Source: Aquarana catesbeiana
Taxonomy: Eukaryota; Chordata; Amphibia; Anura; Ranidae
Assembly (NCBI RefSeq): GCF_042186555.1
Contig: NC_133332.1
Span: 211,143,102-211,207,101 of the forward strand
Reading direction: 5' to 3'
Length of the DNA stretch: 64,000 nucleotides
The notes below the pieces were generated by a model. The model worked only from the letters and a program-made list of their open reading frames with translations, was not told where the DNA came from and did not search any database. Below, in pieces: positions 1 through 10,730 of this stretch (position 1 is its first letter; every line of letters starts with the position of its first letter). A program made the position numbers and the translations under genes.

Positions 1-715
1 CACAGCGCTGCACAGAGACATCCAGGCATCCATCCATCCATGCTCAGCCATCCCCACTACACTGCAATGCTGAGCAATACTCTGCAACACCCCCACAATA
101 CTCTGCAATACCCCCACAATACTCTGCAATACCCCCACAATACTCTGCAATGCTGTGCAATACTCTGCAACACCCCCACAATACTCTGCAACACCCCCAC
201 AATACTCTGCAATGCTGTGAAATACTCTGCAATACCCCCACAATACTCTGCAATACCCCCACAATACTCTGCAATACCCCCACAATACTCTGCAATACCC
301 CCACAATACTCTGCAATGCTGTGCAGTACTCTGCAATGCCCCTGCCATACTCTGCAATGCCCCCACAATACTCTGCAATGCTGTGCAATACTCTGCAATT
401 CCCCCGCAATACTCTGCAATGCCCCCGCCATACTCTGCAATGCCCCCGCCATACCCTGCCATGCCCCCGCCATACTCTGCCATGCCCCCGCCATACTCTG
501 CCATGCCCCGCCATACCCCGCCATACTCCGCAATACCCCGCCATACTCCGCAATACCCCGCCATACTCTGCCATACCCTGCAATACCCCGCCATACTCCA
601 CAATACCCCGCCATACTCCGCCATACTCTGCCATGCTCTGCAATACCCCGCCATACTCCGCAATACCCCGCCATACTCCGCAATACCCCGCCATACTCCG
701 CAATACCCCGCCATG
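1..715. repeat. 21-bp minisatellite, two sequence blocks
   Basis: From the window edge to 715 the sequence is an array with a 21-bp period. In the first part the unit is close to CTCTGCAATACCCCCACAAT(A); some units are replaced by a 20-bp form with CTCTGCAATGCTGTGCAATA. From about 410 the unit drifts to CGCCATACTC(C/T)GCAATACCCC. Because 21 is a multiple of three, long frames stay open on both strands (up to 245 codons), giving seven-residue peptide repeats. Nothing suggests translation. The array is probably longer than the visible part. Confidence 0.9.
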
Positions 716-1084
716 TAAGTGCGCATTTACTATTTATATGCTGGGATACCTGTTGCAAAAGACTTGTTGCGCTATGATATACATTCTGCTTCTTTGGTAT
801 ATTAATCTAAGGAGATTTCTCTTGAACTGAGGATCGTCTTCTTCATATAAATATGGATACCCAAGAACGTTGATTGTTACAAGGCTCATTTTATTTAGAT
901 ATCTGGTGAGTTTGTATTTCTCTCACACGAGTGATGGTGGAGCACGAATAACGATTACTTGTCACTGCACATCTTATTCCGCTTCCACGTTTGAATTTGT
1001 CCTGAGGACTTTCTCTTTTTTTCCATGATCCACTGTATTGATCTAATGTTGAATATTACTATCCACTAAACAAAGACACCAGAA
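716..1084. other. Unique sequence, nothing recognised
   Basis: AT-rich sequence downstream of the minisatellite with no open frame of interest, no terminal repeats and no splice-phase-compatible exon that I could support. Confidence 0.5.
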
Positions 1085-1310
1085 GGCCTCATGCACATGG
1101 CTGTTCAGGGCTATATACTGCCCAGATCAGCATATTTGTGCAACAGCTAGGGCCAGGTGTTTGTGATCAGCTGAGGCAGCTCAGACTTGACAAATAATGA
1201 CAGACTGACATAGTCCATGGCTGTTCTCATGTACTCACCTGGCCGTACCTGCCACACAAATACGCTGATCTGATTAGTGTATGGCCCTGGATAGCCATGT
1301 GAATTAGGCC
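1085..1310. mobile_element. Foldback MITE (GGCCTCATGCACATGG ends)
   Basis: The left end GGCCTCATGCACATGGCT and right end AGCCATGTGAATTAGGCC are inverted repeats. The complementarity runs on inward (CAGGGC.ATA.AC.G...AGATCAGC.TATTTGTG on both arms), so nearly the whole element folds into a hairpin. The terminal sequence resembles that of the larger element at 5874-6330. Confidence 0.7.
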
Positions 1311-1379
1311 CAAGAGAATTTTTTTAAATGGTATTATTGGTTCTAATATTGTGCAAGAGAATTTGTGGAAGTAAGCATT

Positions 1380-2160
1380 ATTATCATCCTGCTACATGGG
1401 GGGATGTAATCGGCAGCCCAGGCTAGACAGACCAAGCCAAACTTTTTTACCATTGGCTCCTCCTTTTGTAAGGAGAGCACTCTGTTGGTTGTGTCAAGGG
1501 GTGTAACTAGGCATCAGTGGTATCTTCTGGAAGTTCTAGAAGTTCTTGGAGGGAGGGAACAAAGCCAGCCTACAGCCTCCAATAACTGGCAAAAATGGGT
1601 GACCTCTTATATCTCCATGGCCCCCCAATCATTGAAACATGTCTTTATACAGCAGCTCCTTCAAAATATCAATCTTTTCTTGGTCAAAAGCCTTGTAATT
1701 TGGCTCTGTGGTAAGAGTCCTCTTGATCATCTCTCTAAGTGTTCCTTTTGTTCCCAAAGGGGCTATGTTGGGCTATGAACTGGTACAACATCATTTCTAT
1801 TGAAAAAACAATCTGGGCTCCCATTGGCCTTCTGCACCTTAAAAAAAGCTCTCCTTTTATCCCAGAAAGTCTGTGCCTCTTCTATCCTCTCCTATTTCTG
1901 TCCCTCGTTCCTCGCTTCCTTTTGTTCTTCTTTCCTCATCTTCTGTCCATCTCTCCACTTCTCCTTCTCTTCTCTAGCTCTCCTCTTCTTAAACATGCTC
2001 CACTTTTCAGATTTCATTATGGTAGCACAAAGAATTTCTGAAAGTTGGATCGAACTTTCACAAAGTCATAAACTCACAGTAAGCACTGTCGCTCATTCAA
2101 AGGTCTGAGAAGACTAGGGGCCCCAGAGACCCTTTATATAGCCCCTGATTCCAGGGACCT
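1380..2160 (-). other. Unclassified retroelement-like segment with a TATA box
   Basis: Read on the minus strand, a TATATAAAG box (about 2134-2142) is followed by a leader and then a purine-rich region from about 2020 to 1880. One frame there begins MKSEKWSMFKKR and is dominated by Glu, Lys and Arg, but it is broken by stops; a further piece near 1740-1620 reads TLREMIKRTLT. The layout (promoter, leader, broken charged frame) suggests a decayed retroelement or retrogene. I cannot assign a family. Confidence 0.25.
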
Positions 2161-2802
2161 TTCAGGAAACTTAACCAATAGACCAAAAATAAATAAATAA
2201 AAAAACCTGCATTCTCAGCCTGCCATTCCGTGGATTGCATTTTTGGTTATCTTTCATCTATTAAAAATCAAAGGTTTTAAAGTGAGGCTTTGGCCCCATT
2301 TTATAATTTGATATAAAAGTTCTGCCAAACAGCAGATGCCAAAAAAGCATGCTGTCAACTTTATCCACCAGATAAAGAGGTTAAAGGGGTTATTGCTTCA
2401 GCCAGCTACTGACCACCTTTTCTTCTGACCAAAGAGTTTTTTGTCCCAATAATTGCTGGTTGCTAAGTAGTCACTGTTTTATGACATTTTTCAAGGTAGA
2501 CTGAAAAGCATATGTAATGGAAGAGGTTCATGTTTTAAAAAATGATTGTGCTATGTGTGATACTGATTCTGTTAGAGTTTAATTTAACCATGCACCTTTA
2601 AGACCCTCCAAATGATTGCACAACCTGGCCACCGCCACCATTCAGCATTGATTGCTGTGCACATGTTTTTTTGTTTTTTTTTGCTGACAATAATTAAAAA
2701 ATGTACAGGTGTAGGTGGCTGGGTAGTGGCATGGGAGATCCCCTTGTTGCAGCCTTATGGGGGAGAGATTGGTGAACTCCTGTCTTTCTAACAGTCCTTT
2801 AC
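2161..2802. other. Non-coding, nothing recognised
   Basis: AT-rich sequence just downstream of the exon ending at 2803. No terminal repeats, open frames or exon with convincing splice sites were found. Confidence 0.4.
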
Positions 2803-2936
2803 CTTGTTTTGTTGGAAGACTATATATCATCTGCTGTTCTTGTGTAGACCTGGTCTGATTGTCATTTGGAAGTACAGGAATAGTATGGTGGATGTCTGGA
2901 CCATCTGCTGTTGGGTTGCCTTTAGCATTTTGTAGC
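2803..2936 (-). CDS. Exon (last in window) of CEP350/CCDC187-family gene
   Basis: Acceptor ttttccttag, donor AAACAAG|GTAAAG, 134 bp. With the two bases from the previous exon it reads Q-LQNAKGNPTADGPDIHHTI then PVLPNDNQTRSTQEQQMIYS and LPTKQ, an open polar, Asn/Gln-rich stretch. It leaves one base for a further exon. I found no convincing next exon between 2802 and the window start, so the gene probably continues to the left of the window. Confidence 0.62.
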
Positions 2937-3891
2937 CTAAGGAAAACAAATGTAACATTTCATCTGAAATAAAAAAAAAGTTTTTCTTGATTTCTGAAAT
3001 AAAAAACTGATGATTAGAACTTTCTGTGGGCTGTACCAAAGAAACCTTAAAAATCTCCAAATGTCATTGTGTTTAATTGTCCTGGCTATGGGAAATTTGG
3101 TAATATGCACATTAGCAGCTTTTTGACTCCTACTGAAATTTAACTTATTTTATGCCAACTACATGTTTCAGGATTCTCGTTCTGGTGTCAAAGATATGTT
3201 ACTGCCACACAAAGGAAAGGTGAAATATTTCCAGTGGAGTTACTGACAGTAATAAACATCAGTACAGGTGGTAACCGATCCCCACTCAATCCCACACTAA
3301 AAACACAATTCTGGGTGTAGTTAAGCCTTGAAGAAAAGGTTTCCTGGATTTCATGCTGTTCTTTTGGCCATGTGAATGTAGCCCAATAGTCATCAAATTA
3401 GTGCTATAAAAATATATATTACACATTTTTAAATTCTTCCTCTTTTGGGGCAGTACTGTTTTTTTTAATACAAAATACAGCAGGGTTTGGATTTTGTTTA
3501 CTTTTACACAAAAGTGAAAGAATGAGAGACACCCTCTCCGGGCCCCATTAAAGAACAGGATTTTTTTTTTGTACTTTTCTCTGAATCCATTAAAAAACAC
3601 AGGATTCTTGAACAACTGGGTTATAATGCAGTTTAATAGTAAATTGTGTGTATGATCAACAACAATGGCCATGCACACTGGGGGATGGAACCTCAACTGA
3701 AGCTCCCCTTAATGGACTCCAAGAAGAAAATTTACAGTGAGGGACACAGGATTCTTTCACAACTGGGATTTCCAAAAGCAACTGAGGGGTGGGGTACAAA
3801 TCAATGCAGGCCCAACAACAAAATAAGGAACTGTATGTAATAAATCCACTTGATATGAACAGAAGACCAGGTGGCAGACCTACAAACCTGG
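2937..3891. other. Intron, small internal duplications only
   Basis: Intron between the exons at 2936 and 5538. It contains two near-copies of a motif ACACAGGATTCTT followed by ACAACTGGG (about 3595-3625 and 3745-3770), separated by about 150 bp, and short A/T runs. Nothing else is recognised. Confidence 0.4.
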
Positions 3892-5027
3892 TGTAGCACC
3901 CTGGGATTTAGTCAGGGAACTCCTCACCAAATTCCTTGTCACTAGTAGCTACTGTAGTTAATTACTAGGGATCCATTGACTCCTCCCTAAGTTTGGCCTG
4001 GTTGTACTTCCCTTTTCTACCACCAGGTGGCCGGGGTATCTCAGCCAATGGGCAGGGATTTTGTTGAATCCCTTGACCTGCTGGGAGAGCCTATATATTC
4101 AGGTGAGGTCAGGTGATCCAGGTTCTTGTGTGCCACCCAGACGGACGTGTGTCGTCTGCCCTGGGGCTGCTAGGCCGGAGATTGGACCTATCCCGGGGGC
4201 ATCAGGCTGCCAGGCTGTGTGAGGGTCTATCCAGGGCAGGGCACGGTTGGGACTGAGGTTTGCAGGGCAACCAAAAGTGACGGTTCTGCCGGCTGGAGAA
4301 CCTGTCGTGGTTGGAGTTAGAAGGGAAGCTGTCACCACTAAGGGACCAATCACCTTTACCAGGGACCACAGTGAGTAACTGAAGCAATTACCGGAGCAGT
4401 ATTCCCACCGAATGGGCACAGTGGAGAATCTGGAAACGTCAGGCGGTGATCAAGTCAGGGACCCAACCAGCGGAGGTGACACTTGCAGAGCAGTCTTGTT
4501 TGCCAAGCTAGGGACCGAGCCGGTCAACAGGGGTGAAGCTTGAAGGTATCCGAAGTGCAAAGCTAGGGACCTAGCATGGAAGCGTGGGTGATGCTTGAGG
4601 GAGATACCACCGCAAAATCCTTGAGGAGCTCATGGGATTCAGAGTTAGTGAATCAGAGGGTCCAGTGAGAGACCAGGGGCTCAAGGGGCTGAAGAACTAC
4701 AAGGAGAAGTTGTAGTACAGCTGAGAGAACTGTTACTTTGAGTTAGGAACTGTTTAAGTACTGTTGCCATAGGAGACAGCAATCCTGCATGTGCAGAAGT
4801 GACACCTTGCTGGGGCCTTTCCCTGTACAGCTGTTCTCCTGTTAAGGTCTCGGAGTCTGCCATTTGAAATTGCAACTACTTAAGGGTGTCCTGGCCCTAA
4901 CCCTCTTTACCTTGCAAAATATAAAAAGGACTGTCAAAGAAATAAAACCTCTTTTACATCCAAGAAGTGCCTGGTGCCCAATGCCTTTTACCACCTTTGC
5001 ACCCACTATGCCTCACAACCCATCACA
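3892..5027 (+). mobile_element. Possible solo LTR
   Basis: Starts with TGTAGCACCC, contains a TATATAT box at 4092-4098, GC-rich transcribed-looking sequence with repeated AGCTAGGGAC(C) motifs (about 4506 and 4560), and an AATAAA signal at 4941-4946. A plausible end in CA lies near 5027. I could not find a matching 5-bp duplication at the ends, and no internal gag or pol sequence is attached. The call is therefore tentative, and the right boundary is approximate. Confidence 0.35.
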
Positions 5028-5537
5028 TATTGAAGGATGTCAGCTATCTTTGGTCTTGAAGGTTTTTATTAGGCCGGAAGAGGTCAGAGACAATGCTACA
5101 CTGGAAAACCGAAGCCTGATGCTGAAATGGCCAAGAAGTATTTGTCCCTCATGGAGTGAGCTTTGATGGGACAAGCCCTATGCTTGAGACCATGACCTGG
5201 AACAATGGTCTGACGGATCCACCCAGGAGACTAGCAAAAAACCAGAGCATGCTGGTCATGGGAGAAATTATACCCAGGTTTGGCGTACAGATTTTTTCAG
5301 CCTCTTTGTTTACAGTGTTCAGTTCTCCTGTAGGCAGCAGTTTATAACCAGTTACCCAAGAATTTTGTGTCCCCCAATAAACAAGAGAGAGTTCTCCTGT
5401 GTGTCATTTTTGAGAAGACAAAGAATATTTGCTGAGCAAAAAACATATATGCCCCTCTAACATTTGCTGCATTTACTGTAGAACCTCTTCTGCTATGCCC
5501 CTGAAAAATAAAAAGAGGAGGTAACAAGCTTACATAC

Positions 5538-5707
5538 TGCTTTGTATCTTCTGCTTGTGGATCCTCCATAATATGATCATCTACAGACAGATCAGAAATG
5601 GCAGACTCAGTGTCTTGATGCAGATGCTCTCTAGACAGGGTGGAATTGTGCAGTGTGCTATCCACTGCTTGATTACTGGGGACCCAAAGATTTCCCTGTT
5701 CTGAAAC
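5538..5707 (-). CDS. Exon of CEP350/CCDC187-family gene, acidic linker
   Basis: Acceptor tctccttttag, 170 bp, donor AAGCA|GTATGT. It encodes VSEQGNLWVPSNQAVDSTLH, then STLSREHLHQDTESAISDLS and an acidic end with EDPQAEDTK. A second GT four bases further (CAGTAT|GTAAGC) is a better-looking donor but gives the wrong phase for the exon at 2936, so the inner one is chosen. The intron upstream (5708-19096) is the second longest of the gene and contains the hAT satellite and the Penelope-like inverted repeat. Confidence 0.7.
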
Positions 5708-5873
5708 CTAAAAGGAGAAAATAATTTAAGCATTGTAATTTGCAAATGACTGATTCATGGCTTACATTTTAACCAAATGATAGAACATATGTATTAAAAC
5801 TGATGTGATACAAACATATTAATGTTGCCAAAAACAACAAAAAATGTGCTTTTATCTTTTTAGCTGCAACAGA

Positions 5874-6330
5874 TAAGGCCTCATGCACACTGAACGCTTT
5901 TTTCAGCTGCTCCTAGGGGCATCCAGTTTTTTTTCCTACGTCTAAACACTCCTGCATGTTAGCCTATGTGTCTATGCACACATAAGCTTTTAGAGGAATT
6001 TAGAAGCAGAGGCAAACCCATTGCCAGTGCCTCCAGGAGCAGCAGAGTTTTGGCAGAAAAAACGCTTGACACTTCTGAAATGCGTGTAAACGCACTTTAA
6101 TGCTAGGTACATTTCGCTCTTGAGCATTAATTAATTTCGGTGGCAAGAATAATTTATTATTTGAGCCAATTAAATGAATTAACACCCAAGCACTTGACAC
6201 CTGTAAATGTGCTTAAACGTGTTACCGTGTTACCTGACATGTGTCAGGCATTTTTTCTGCAAAAACGCTGTTGCCAGGAGGAAATGCTTCTAGGAGAGTT
6301 GGTAAAACATTCTATGTGCATGAGGCCTTA
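5874..6330. mobile_element. Foldback MITE (TAAGGCCTCATGCACA ends)
   Basis: Perfect terminal inverted repeats TAAGGCCTCATGCACA at 5874 and TGTGCATGAGGCCTTA ending at 6330. Between them are complementary arms with the GCTTCTAGGAG/CTCCTAGG-type and ACACTTCTGAAATGC-like stretches. No coding capacity. It lies just upstream of the acceptor of the exon starting at 5707 on the minus strand. Confidence 0.75.
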
Positions 6331-6699
6331 AACTGTTACTAAACCCAGGATCCTACATTTCCTATATCTGCTCTGTCACAGTACACAGAACATGGAAATT
6401 CAATTATTTTAGTAAATATAAACTGCTAAATTACCTCTCATTAGCAATATATAGCAGTCTTGTGATTTCTGTGAGTGTCTGGTTAAAGCTTGTAGGAAGA
6501 GTTTTCATTCTGCACCAACTGTCCTATCAGGATGCTGGACCCCTGACCCTCTATCTCAGGCATGTCCAAAGTCCGGCCCGCGGGCCAATCGCGGCCCGCG
6601 GTCCGGTTTCGGACGGCCCGCCTGGTAATTTTGACATATATATCTTTTGTGGCCCCCAACGAATCCCCGAGCGCCGGGGGCCATAAAAGATAGATATGC

Positions 6700-6925
6700 T
6701 GGCTGCCTTGGAGGGGGCGGGACAAGCGCCGTACAGGATACAGGAGAATTTCCTGTTTACACGGCGTCCTGTGTAAAAGGAAGTCCCGTCTCCTGCGCTG
6801 CCATTGGACAATTGTTTTGTCCATCATAGGAGGCGGGACTTTCAATTAAAGAGGCCGCCGTGTAAACAGGAATTTCTCCTGTATATCTGTTGGCGCTCGT
6901 CCCGCCCCCTCCCTGTCTCCTCCAA
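6700..6925. repeat. Inverted repeat inside the hAT element
   Basis: Arms GCCTTGGAGGGGGCGGGAC...CAGGAGAATTTCCTG and CAGGAATTTCTCCTG...GTCCCGCCCCCTCC...CCAAGGC are complementary over about 60 bp and are separated by about 85 bp containing a second short hairpin. Confidence 0.75.
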
Positions 6926-6984
6926 GGCTGCAGATGGACATGAATCAGGCTGCACTGACAGCAATGGTGAGTCTGCATTCATGT

Positions 6985-8480
6985 CAATGTGGTGGGGGCT
7001 GCCGTATTTATGTCAATGTGGTGGGGGCTGCATTCATGTCAATGTGGGGGCTGCATTCATGTGAATGTGGTGGGGGCTGCATTCATGTCAATACGGTGGG
7101 GGCTGCATTCATGTCAATACGGTGGGGGCTGCATTCATGTCAATACGGTGGGGGCTGCATTCATGTCAATACGGTGGGGGCTGCATTCATGTCAATACGG
7201 TGGGGGCTGCATTCATGTGAATGTGGTGGGGGCTGCATTCATGTCAATACGGTGGGGGCTGCATTCATGTGAATGTGGTGGGGGCTGCATTCATGTCAAT
7301 ACGGTGGGGGCTGCATTCATGTCAATACGGTGGGGGCTGCATTCATGTCAATACGGTGGGGGCTGCATTCATGTCAATACGGTGGGGGCTGCATTCATGT
7401 CAATACGGTGGGGGCTGCATTCATGTCAATACGGTGGGGGCTGCATTCATGTCAATGTGGTGGGGGCTGCATTCATGTCAATACGGTGGGGGCTGCATTC
7501 ATGTCAATACGGTGGGGGCTGCATTCATGTCAATACGGTGGGGGCTGCATTCATGTCAATACGGTGGGGGCTGCATTCATGTCAATACGGTGGGGGCTGC
7601 ATTCATGTCAATACGGTGGGGGCTGCATTCATGTCAATACGGTGGGGGCTGCATTCATGTCAATACGGTGGGGGCTGCATTCATGTGAATGTGGTGGGGG
7701 CTGCATTCATGTCAATACGGTGGGGGCTGCATTCATGTCAATACGGTGGGGGCTGCATTCATGTGAATGTGGTGGGGGCTGCATTCATGTCAATACGGTG
7801 GGGGCTGCATTCATGTCAATACGGTGGGGGCTGCATTCATGTCAATACGGTGGGGGCTGCATTCATGTCAATACGGTGGGGGCTGCATTCATGTCAATAC
7901 GGTGGGGGCTGCATTCATGTCAATGTGGTGGGGGCTGCATTCATGTCAATACGGTGGGGGCTGCATTCATGTCAATACGGTGGGGGCTGCATTCATGTCA
8001 ATACGGTGGGGGCTGCATTCATGTCAATACGGTGGGGGCTGCATTCATGTCAATACGGTGGGGGCTGCATTCATGTCAATGTGGTGGGGGCTGCATTCAT
8101 GTCAATACGGTGGGGGCTGCATTCATGTCAATACGGTGGGGGCTGCATTCATGTCAATACGGTGGGGGCTGCATTCATGTCAATACGGTGGGGGCTGCAT
8201 TCATGTGAATGTGGTGGGGGCTGCATTCATGTGAATGTGGTGGGGGCTGCATTCATGTCAATACGGTGGGGGCTGCATTCATGTCAATATGGTGGGGGCT
8301 GCATTCATGTCAATACGGTGGGGGCTGCATTCATGTTAATGTGGTGGGGGCTGCATTCATGTCAATACGGTGGGGGCTGCATTCATGTCAATACGGTGGG
8401 GGCTGCATTCATGTCAATACGGTGGGGGCTGCATTCATGTCAATACAGTGGGGGCCACATTCATGGCAATGGAGTGGGGG
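6985..8480. repeat. 26-bp minisatellite, about 57 copies
   Basis: A head-to-tail array of a 26-bp unit of the form GGGGGCTGCATTCATGTCAA followed by TACGGT. Two main variants occur: ...GTCAATACGG and ...GTGAATGTGG or GTCAATGTGG; the minority type is interspersed singly, and one unit near 7045 is three bases short. Because 26 is not a multiple of three and the unit lacks stops, all three plus-strand frames remain open for up to 502 codons. These are not genes. Units at both edges are more diverged (CCGTATTTAT at the left, CCACATTCATGGCAATGGAG at the right), as expected for an array homogenised in its middle. Confidence 0.93.
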
Positions 8481-8838
8481 CCGCAGATGGGCACTGATTA
8501 GGCTGCATTGATGGGCACTGACCCTTATTTTGCTTCACAGTTCTTTATTTAAAATTTAAGATTTTTTTTCCTGAAACTTCATTTTTAAAGTGAAGGTGCA
8601 TGTTATAAGCAGATTAAATCCGGTATATCCAAATAACACGCCCAAGCTCATCTATTCACCACACACAGCACAAAGGCAAGAGAATTCTTGTTGGGCCGTG
8701 TATTAGTGCTCGGATGGACACACTTAGACCAAATTTTAATGGTTTAAGAATGTCAGGCAAAATGGTCGGCCCTCAAGCATGTTCTATTCATCAAATCTGG
8801 CCCTCTTGGAAAAAAGATTGGACACCCCTGCTCTATCT

Positions 8839-9704
8839 GGACAGTGATGATTGGCACCCTCCCAAGAAAAAAAAACTCTCTAGCAATGTACCCCAAACTG
8901 AGCATGTTCAGCCTGTCCCCTGGCTCTGTATTATCAGGAAATATATTGGGGACAGTGGAAGGAGGAGAGGATTAGAGAAGACAGAATCAAACAGCCATTT
9001 TTTTTTACACAATGCAGGTGATTAACTCCTTAGGTTCCATAGTGAGTATAACAAGCATGCTTTACTGCATACACAGACTGATTATACCGTTGTGGGTTTA
9101 GTAACACGTTAATGAAATTTTACAATGGGAATGTGGATACTAGCTTACTTTGCATTGTTTCCATATACATACGCTATACTGCAAAAGGTACTACTCGTAA
9201 TGTGCACATTATAAAGGAAGTTAAACAATGACATGCAAGGTGAATTATACATGTTATCGATATCTGCTTCCTTCAAAATAAATGAGTTGTCTCAATACAA
9301 TGGGTGGTAATGCATGACACAAAGCCATTAATATAACACACGAGAACTTAGAAGGAGGAATGGGTCCTCACTGAATTTCTGGCTTGTGACATTGCATGTC
9401 AGTGGTGCAATAAAACTCAAAAGGGTTTCCCTCACTATAATATATTTCCTTTCACTTTCTGTTGTGTCTAAAGAACAGGAAGTAAAGAGAAATTTCCCCT
9501 ATAATGCACAATGGCAAAAAGAGGCTGACCAAGGGGTTTATTTAACCATTTCCTACGCAATCCAAAATTTAAAAAAAAAAAAAAAAAAAAGGGATTTGCT
9601 TTAGATATTACGGTTTTGGGAAAAGGGAATATCGTCACAATATCTGTCAGATTCTAATTACTGTCCATTTCCACATTTAGGAAACAGGTATGCCGACCCC
9701 CAAA
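8839..9704. other. Intron, nothing recognised
   Basis: Intronic sequence between the hAT element and the next MITE. It contains an A tract near 9572-9590 but no recognisable element, and no exon compatible with the gene. Confidence 0.4.
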
Positions 9705-10033
9705 AGGTTCCTTTCACACAGGTGGACCGTTCAGATCCGCCTGTCAGTTTTTTCAGGTGGCTCTGAACAGTCACTCCATACAGCTCTATGGAGCATCAGA
9801 TATCAGCGGTGACATGTCCACTGATATCCGATCCGCTTCGCAAAATCCAGACGGATGGATGTCCTATTTTCCATCCGTCTGGCGGAACGGATTGGATGAA
9901 AACGGACAGGCGGTTACTCTGCACAGAGTGCAGAGACGGACTTGTCATCGGCCGGCTCAGCGGGGCTCAACGGAGAGATCCCTGCTGAGCAAGCGGAATA
10001 GTGACAACGAACAGCCCCGTGTGAAAGGGGCCT
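9705..10033. mobile_element. Foldback MITE (CCTTTCACAC ends)
   Basis: Left end AGGTTCCTTTCACACAGG and right end GTGTGAAAGGGGCCT are inverted repeats. The interior has further complementary blocks built on GGA(C/T)GGA and CATCCGTC (around 9825-9890). No coding capacity; probably a hAT-like or unclassified MITE. Confidence 0.65.
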
Positions 10034-10170
10034 AACTCTTCACCCTTTTGTCCAAAACAAAAAAAACAAAATTGTCTGTAGTTCAGTGTGAATCTGAAAC
10101 CCGTAGAACTTTGTTCCTTCAACTTTTACTTACTGTTTCAAAAAGAGATTTGATATATGTAAAAACTTAA

Positions 10171-10730
10171 GGCCAGGTTCACACCTATGTGAATTAGATG
10201 TTGGTTTCGCCGCATCCACTTCGCATGGCAGGAGAATGTGACTGGCTCCCTATGGAGCCGGTTCACATATCTGCGTTGCGGCTGCAGAGCGCACTGCACA
10301 AAAACACTGTGGGGTTGATTTACTAAAGGCAAAAAGACTGTGCACTTTGGAAAGTGCAGTTGCACACGGCAAGAGCAGTTGCTCCAGAGTTTAGTAAATG
10401 AGCAGAAGCTCTGCCGACTTTCTTCAACCAATCATGTGCAAGCAAAAATGCAGTTTTTTTTATTTTCCTTGCATGTGATTGGGTAAGCTTTGCAAAGTGA
10501 AGCTTAACCTCATTTACTAAGCTTTGGAGCAACTGCACTTGCAGAGTGCAACTGCACTTTCCAAGGTGCACAGTCTATTGGCCTTTAGTAAATCAACCCC
10601 TGTGTGTCTTTGGCTCAGTTTCAGGGCCAAATTCGGGCATAGATTCAGCCCTGATTCGTCCCTGAAATTGGGAACAGGGATGCACAGCGCTCCTGTGTGA
10701 TCCGCAGCGGGTTATAGTGTGAACCTGGCC
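10171..10730. mobile_element. Foldback MITE (GGCCAGGTTCACAC ends), host of a nested MITE
   Basis: Ends GGCCAGGTTCACACCTATG at 10171 and ATAGTGTGAACCTGGCC at 10730 are inverted repeats. The element is split by a second MITE at 10311-10600. Related GTTCACAC-type ends are found at 35066-35440 and 45511-45763. Confidence 0.75.
10311..10600. mobile_element. Nested MITE (GGGGTTGATTTACTAAAGGC ends)
   Basis: Terminal inverted repeats GGGGTTGATTTACTAAAGGC and GCCTTTAGTAAATCAACCCC are perfect over 20 bp. Complementary subterminal blocks GTGCACTTTGGAAAGTGCAG and CTGCACTTTCCAAGGTGCAC-like continue the stem. It sits wholly inside the element at 10171-10730, so it inserted later. A diverged relative is at 56915-57138. 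Confidence 0.85.

Larger units (their letters stand above)
6549..8838 (+). mobile_element. Non-autonomous hAT transposon with 8-bp target duplication
   Basis: The element proper runs from 6557 to 8830. Its left end CAGGCATGTCCAAAGTCC and right end GATTGGACACCCCTG are imperfect inverted repeats of the CAGGGGTGTCC type used by vertebrate hAT elements. It is flanked on both sides by the identical 8-bp sequence CTCTATCT (6549-6556 and 8831-8838), the target-duplication length of hAT elements. There is no transposase frame. The inside consists of a GC-rich inverted repeat (6700-6925), a 26-bp minisatellite (6985-8480) and a short AT-rich 3' part. The exact target duplication points to a fairly recent insertion. 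Confidence 0.88.

Noticed and set aside
40..830. Open frames of 219-245 codons on both strands at the window start
   Set aside because: They are read through a 21-bp minisatellite on both strands; composition and repeat structure explain them.
6985..8480. CRISPR array
   Set aside because: The 26-bp units follow each other directly without unique spacers, and the DNA is eukaryotic.
6985..8511. Long open frames (502, 311, 155 codons) rich in GAAFMSIRWGLHSC repeats
   Set aside because: They are translations of a 26-bp minisatellite, open in all three frames because the unit has no stop; there is no non-repeat coding sequence, and the array lies inside a hAT element.
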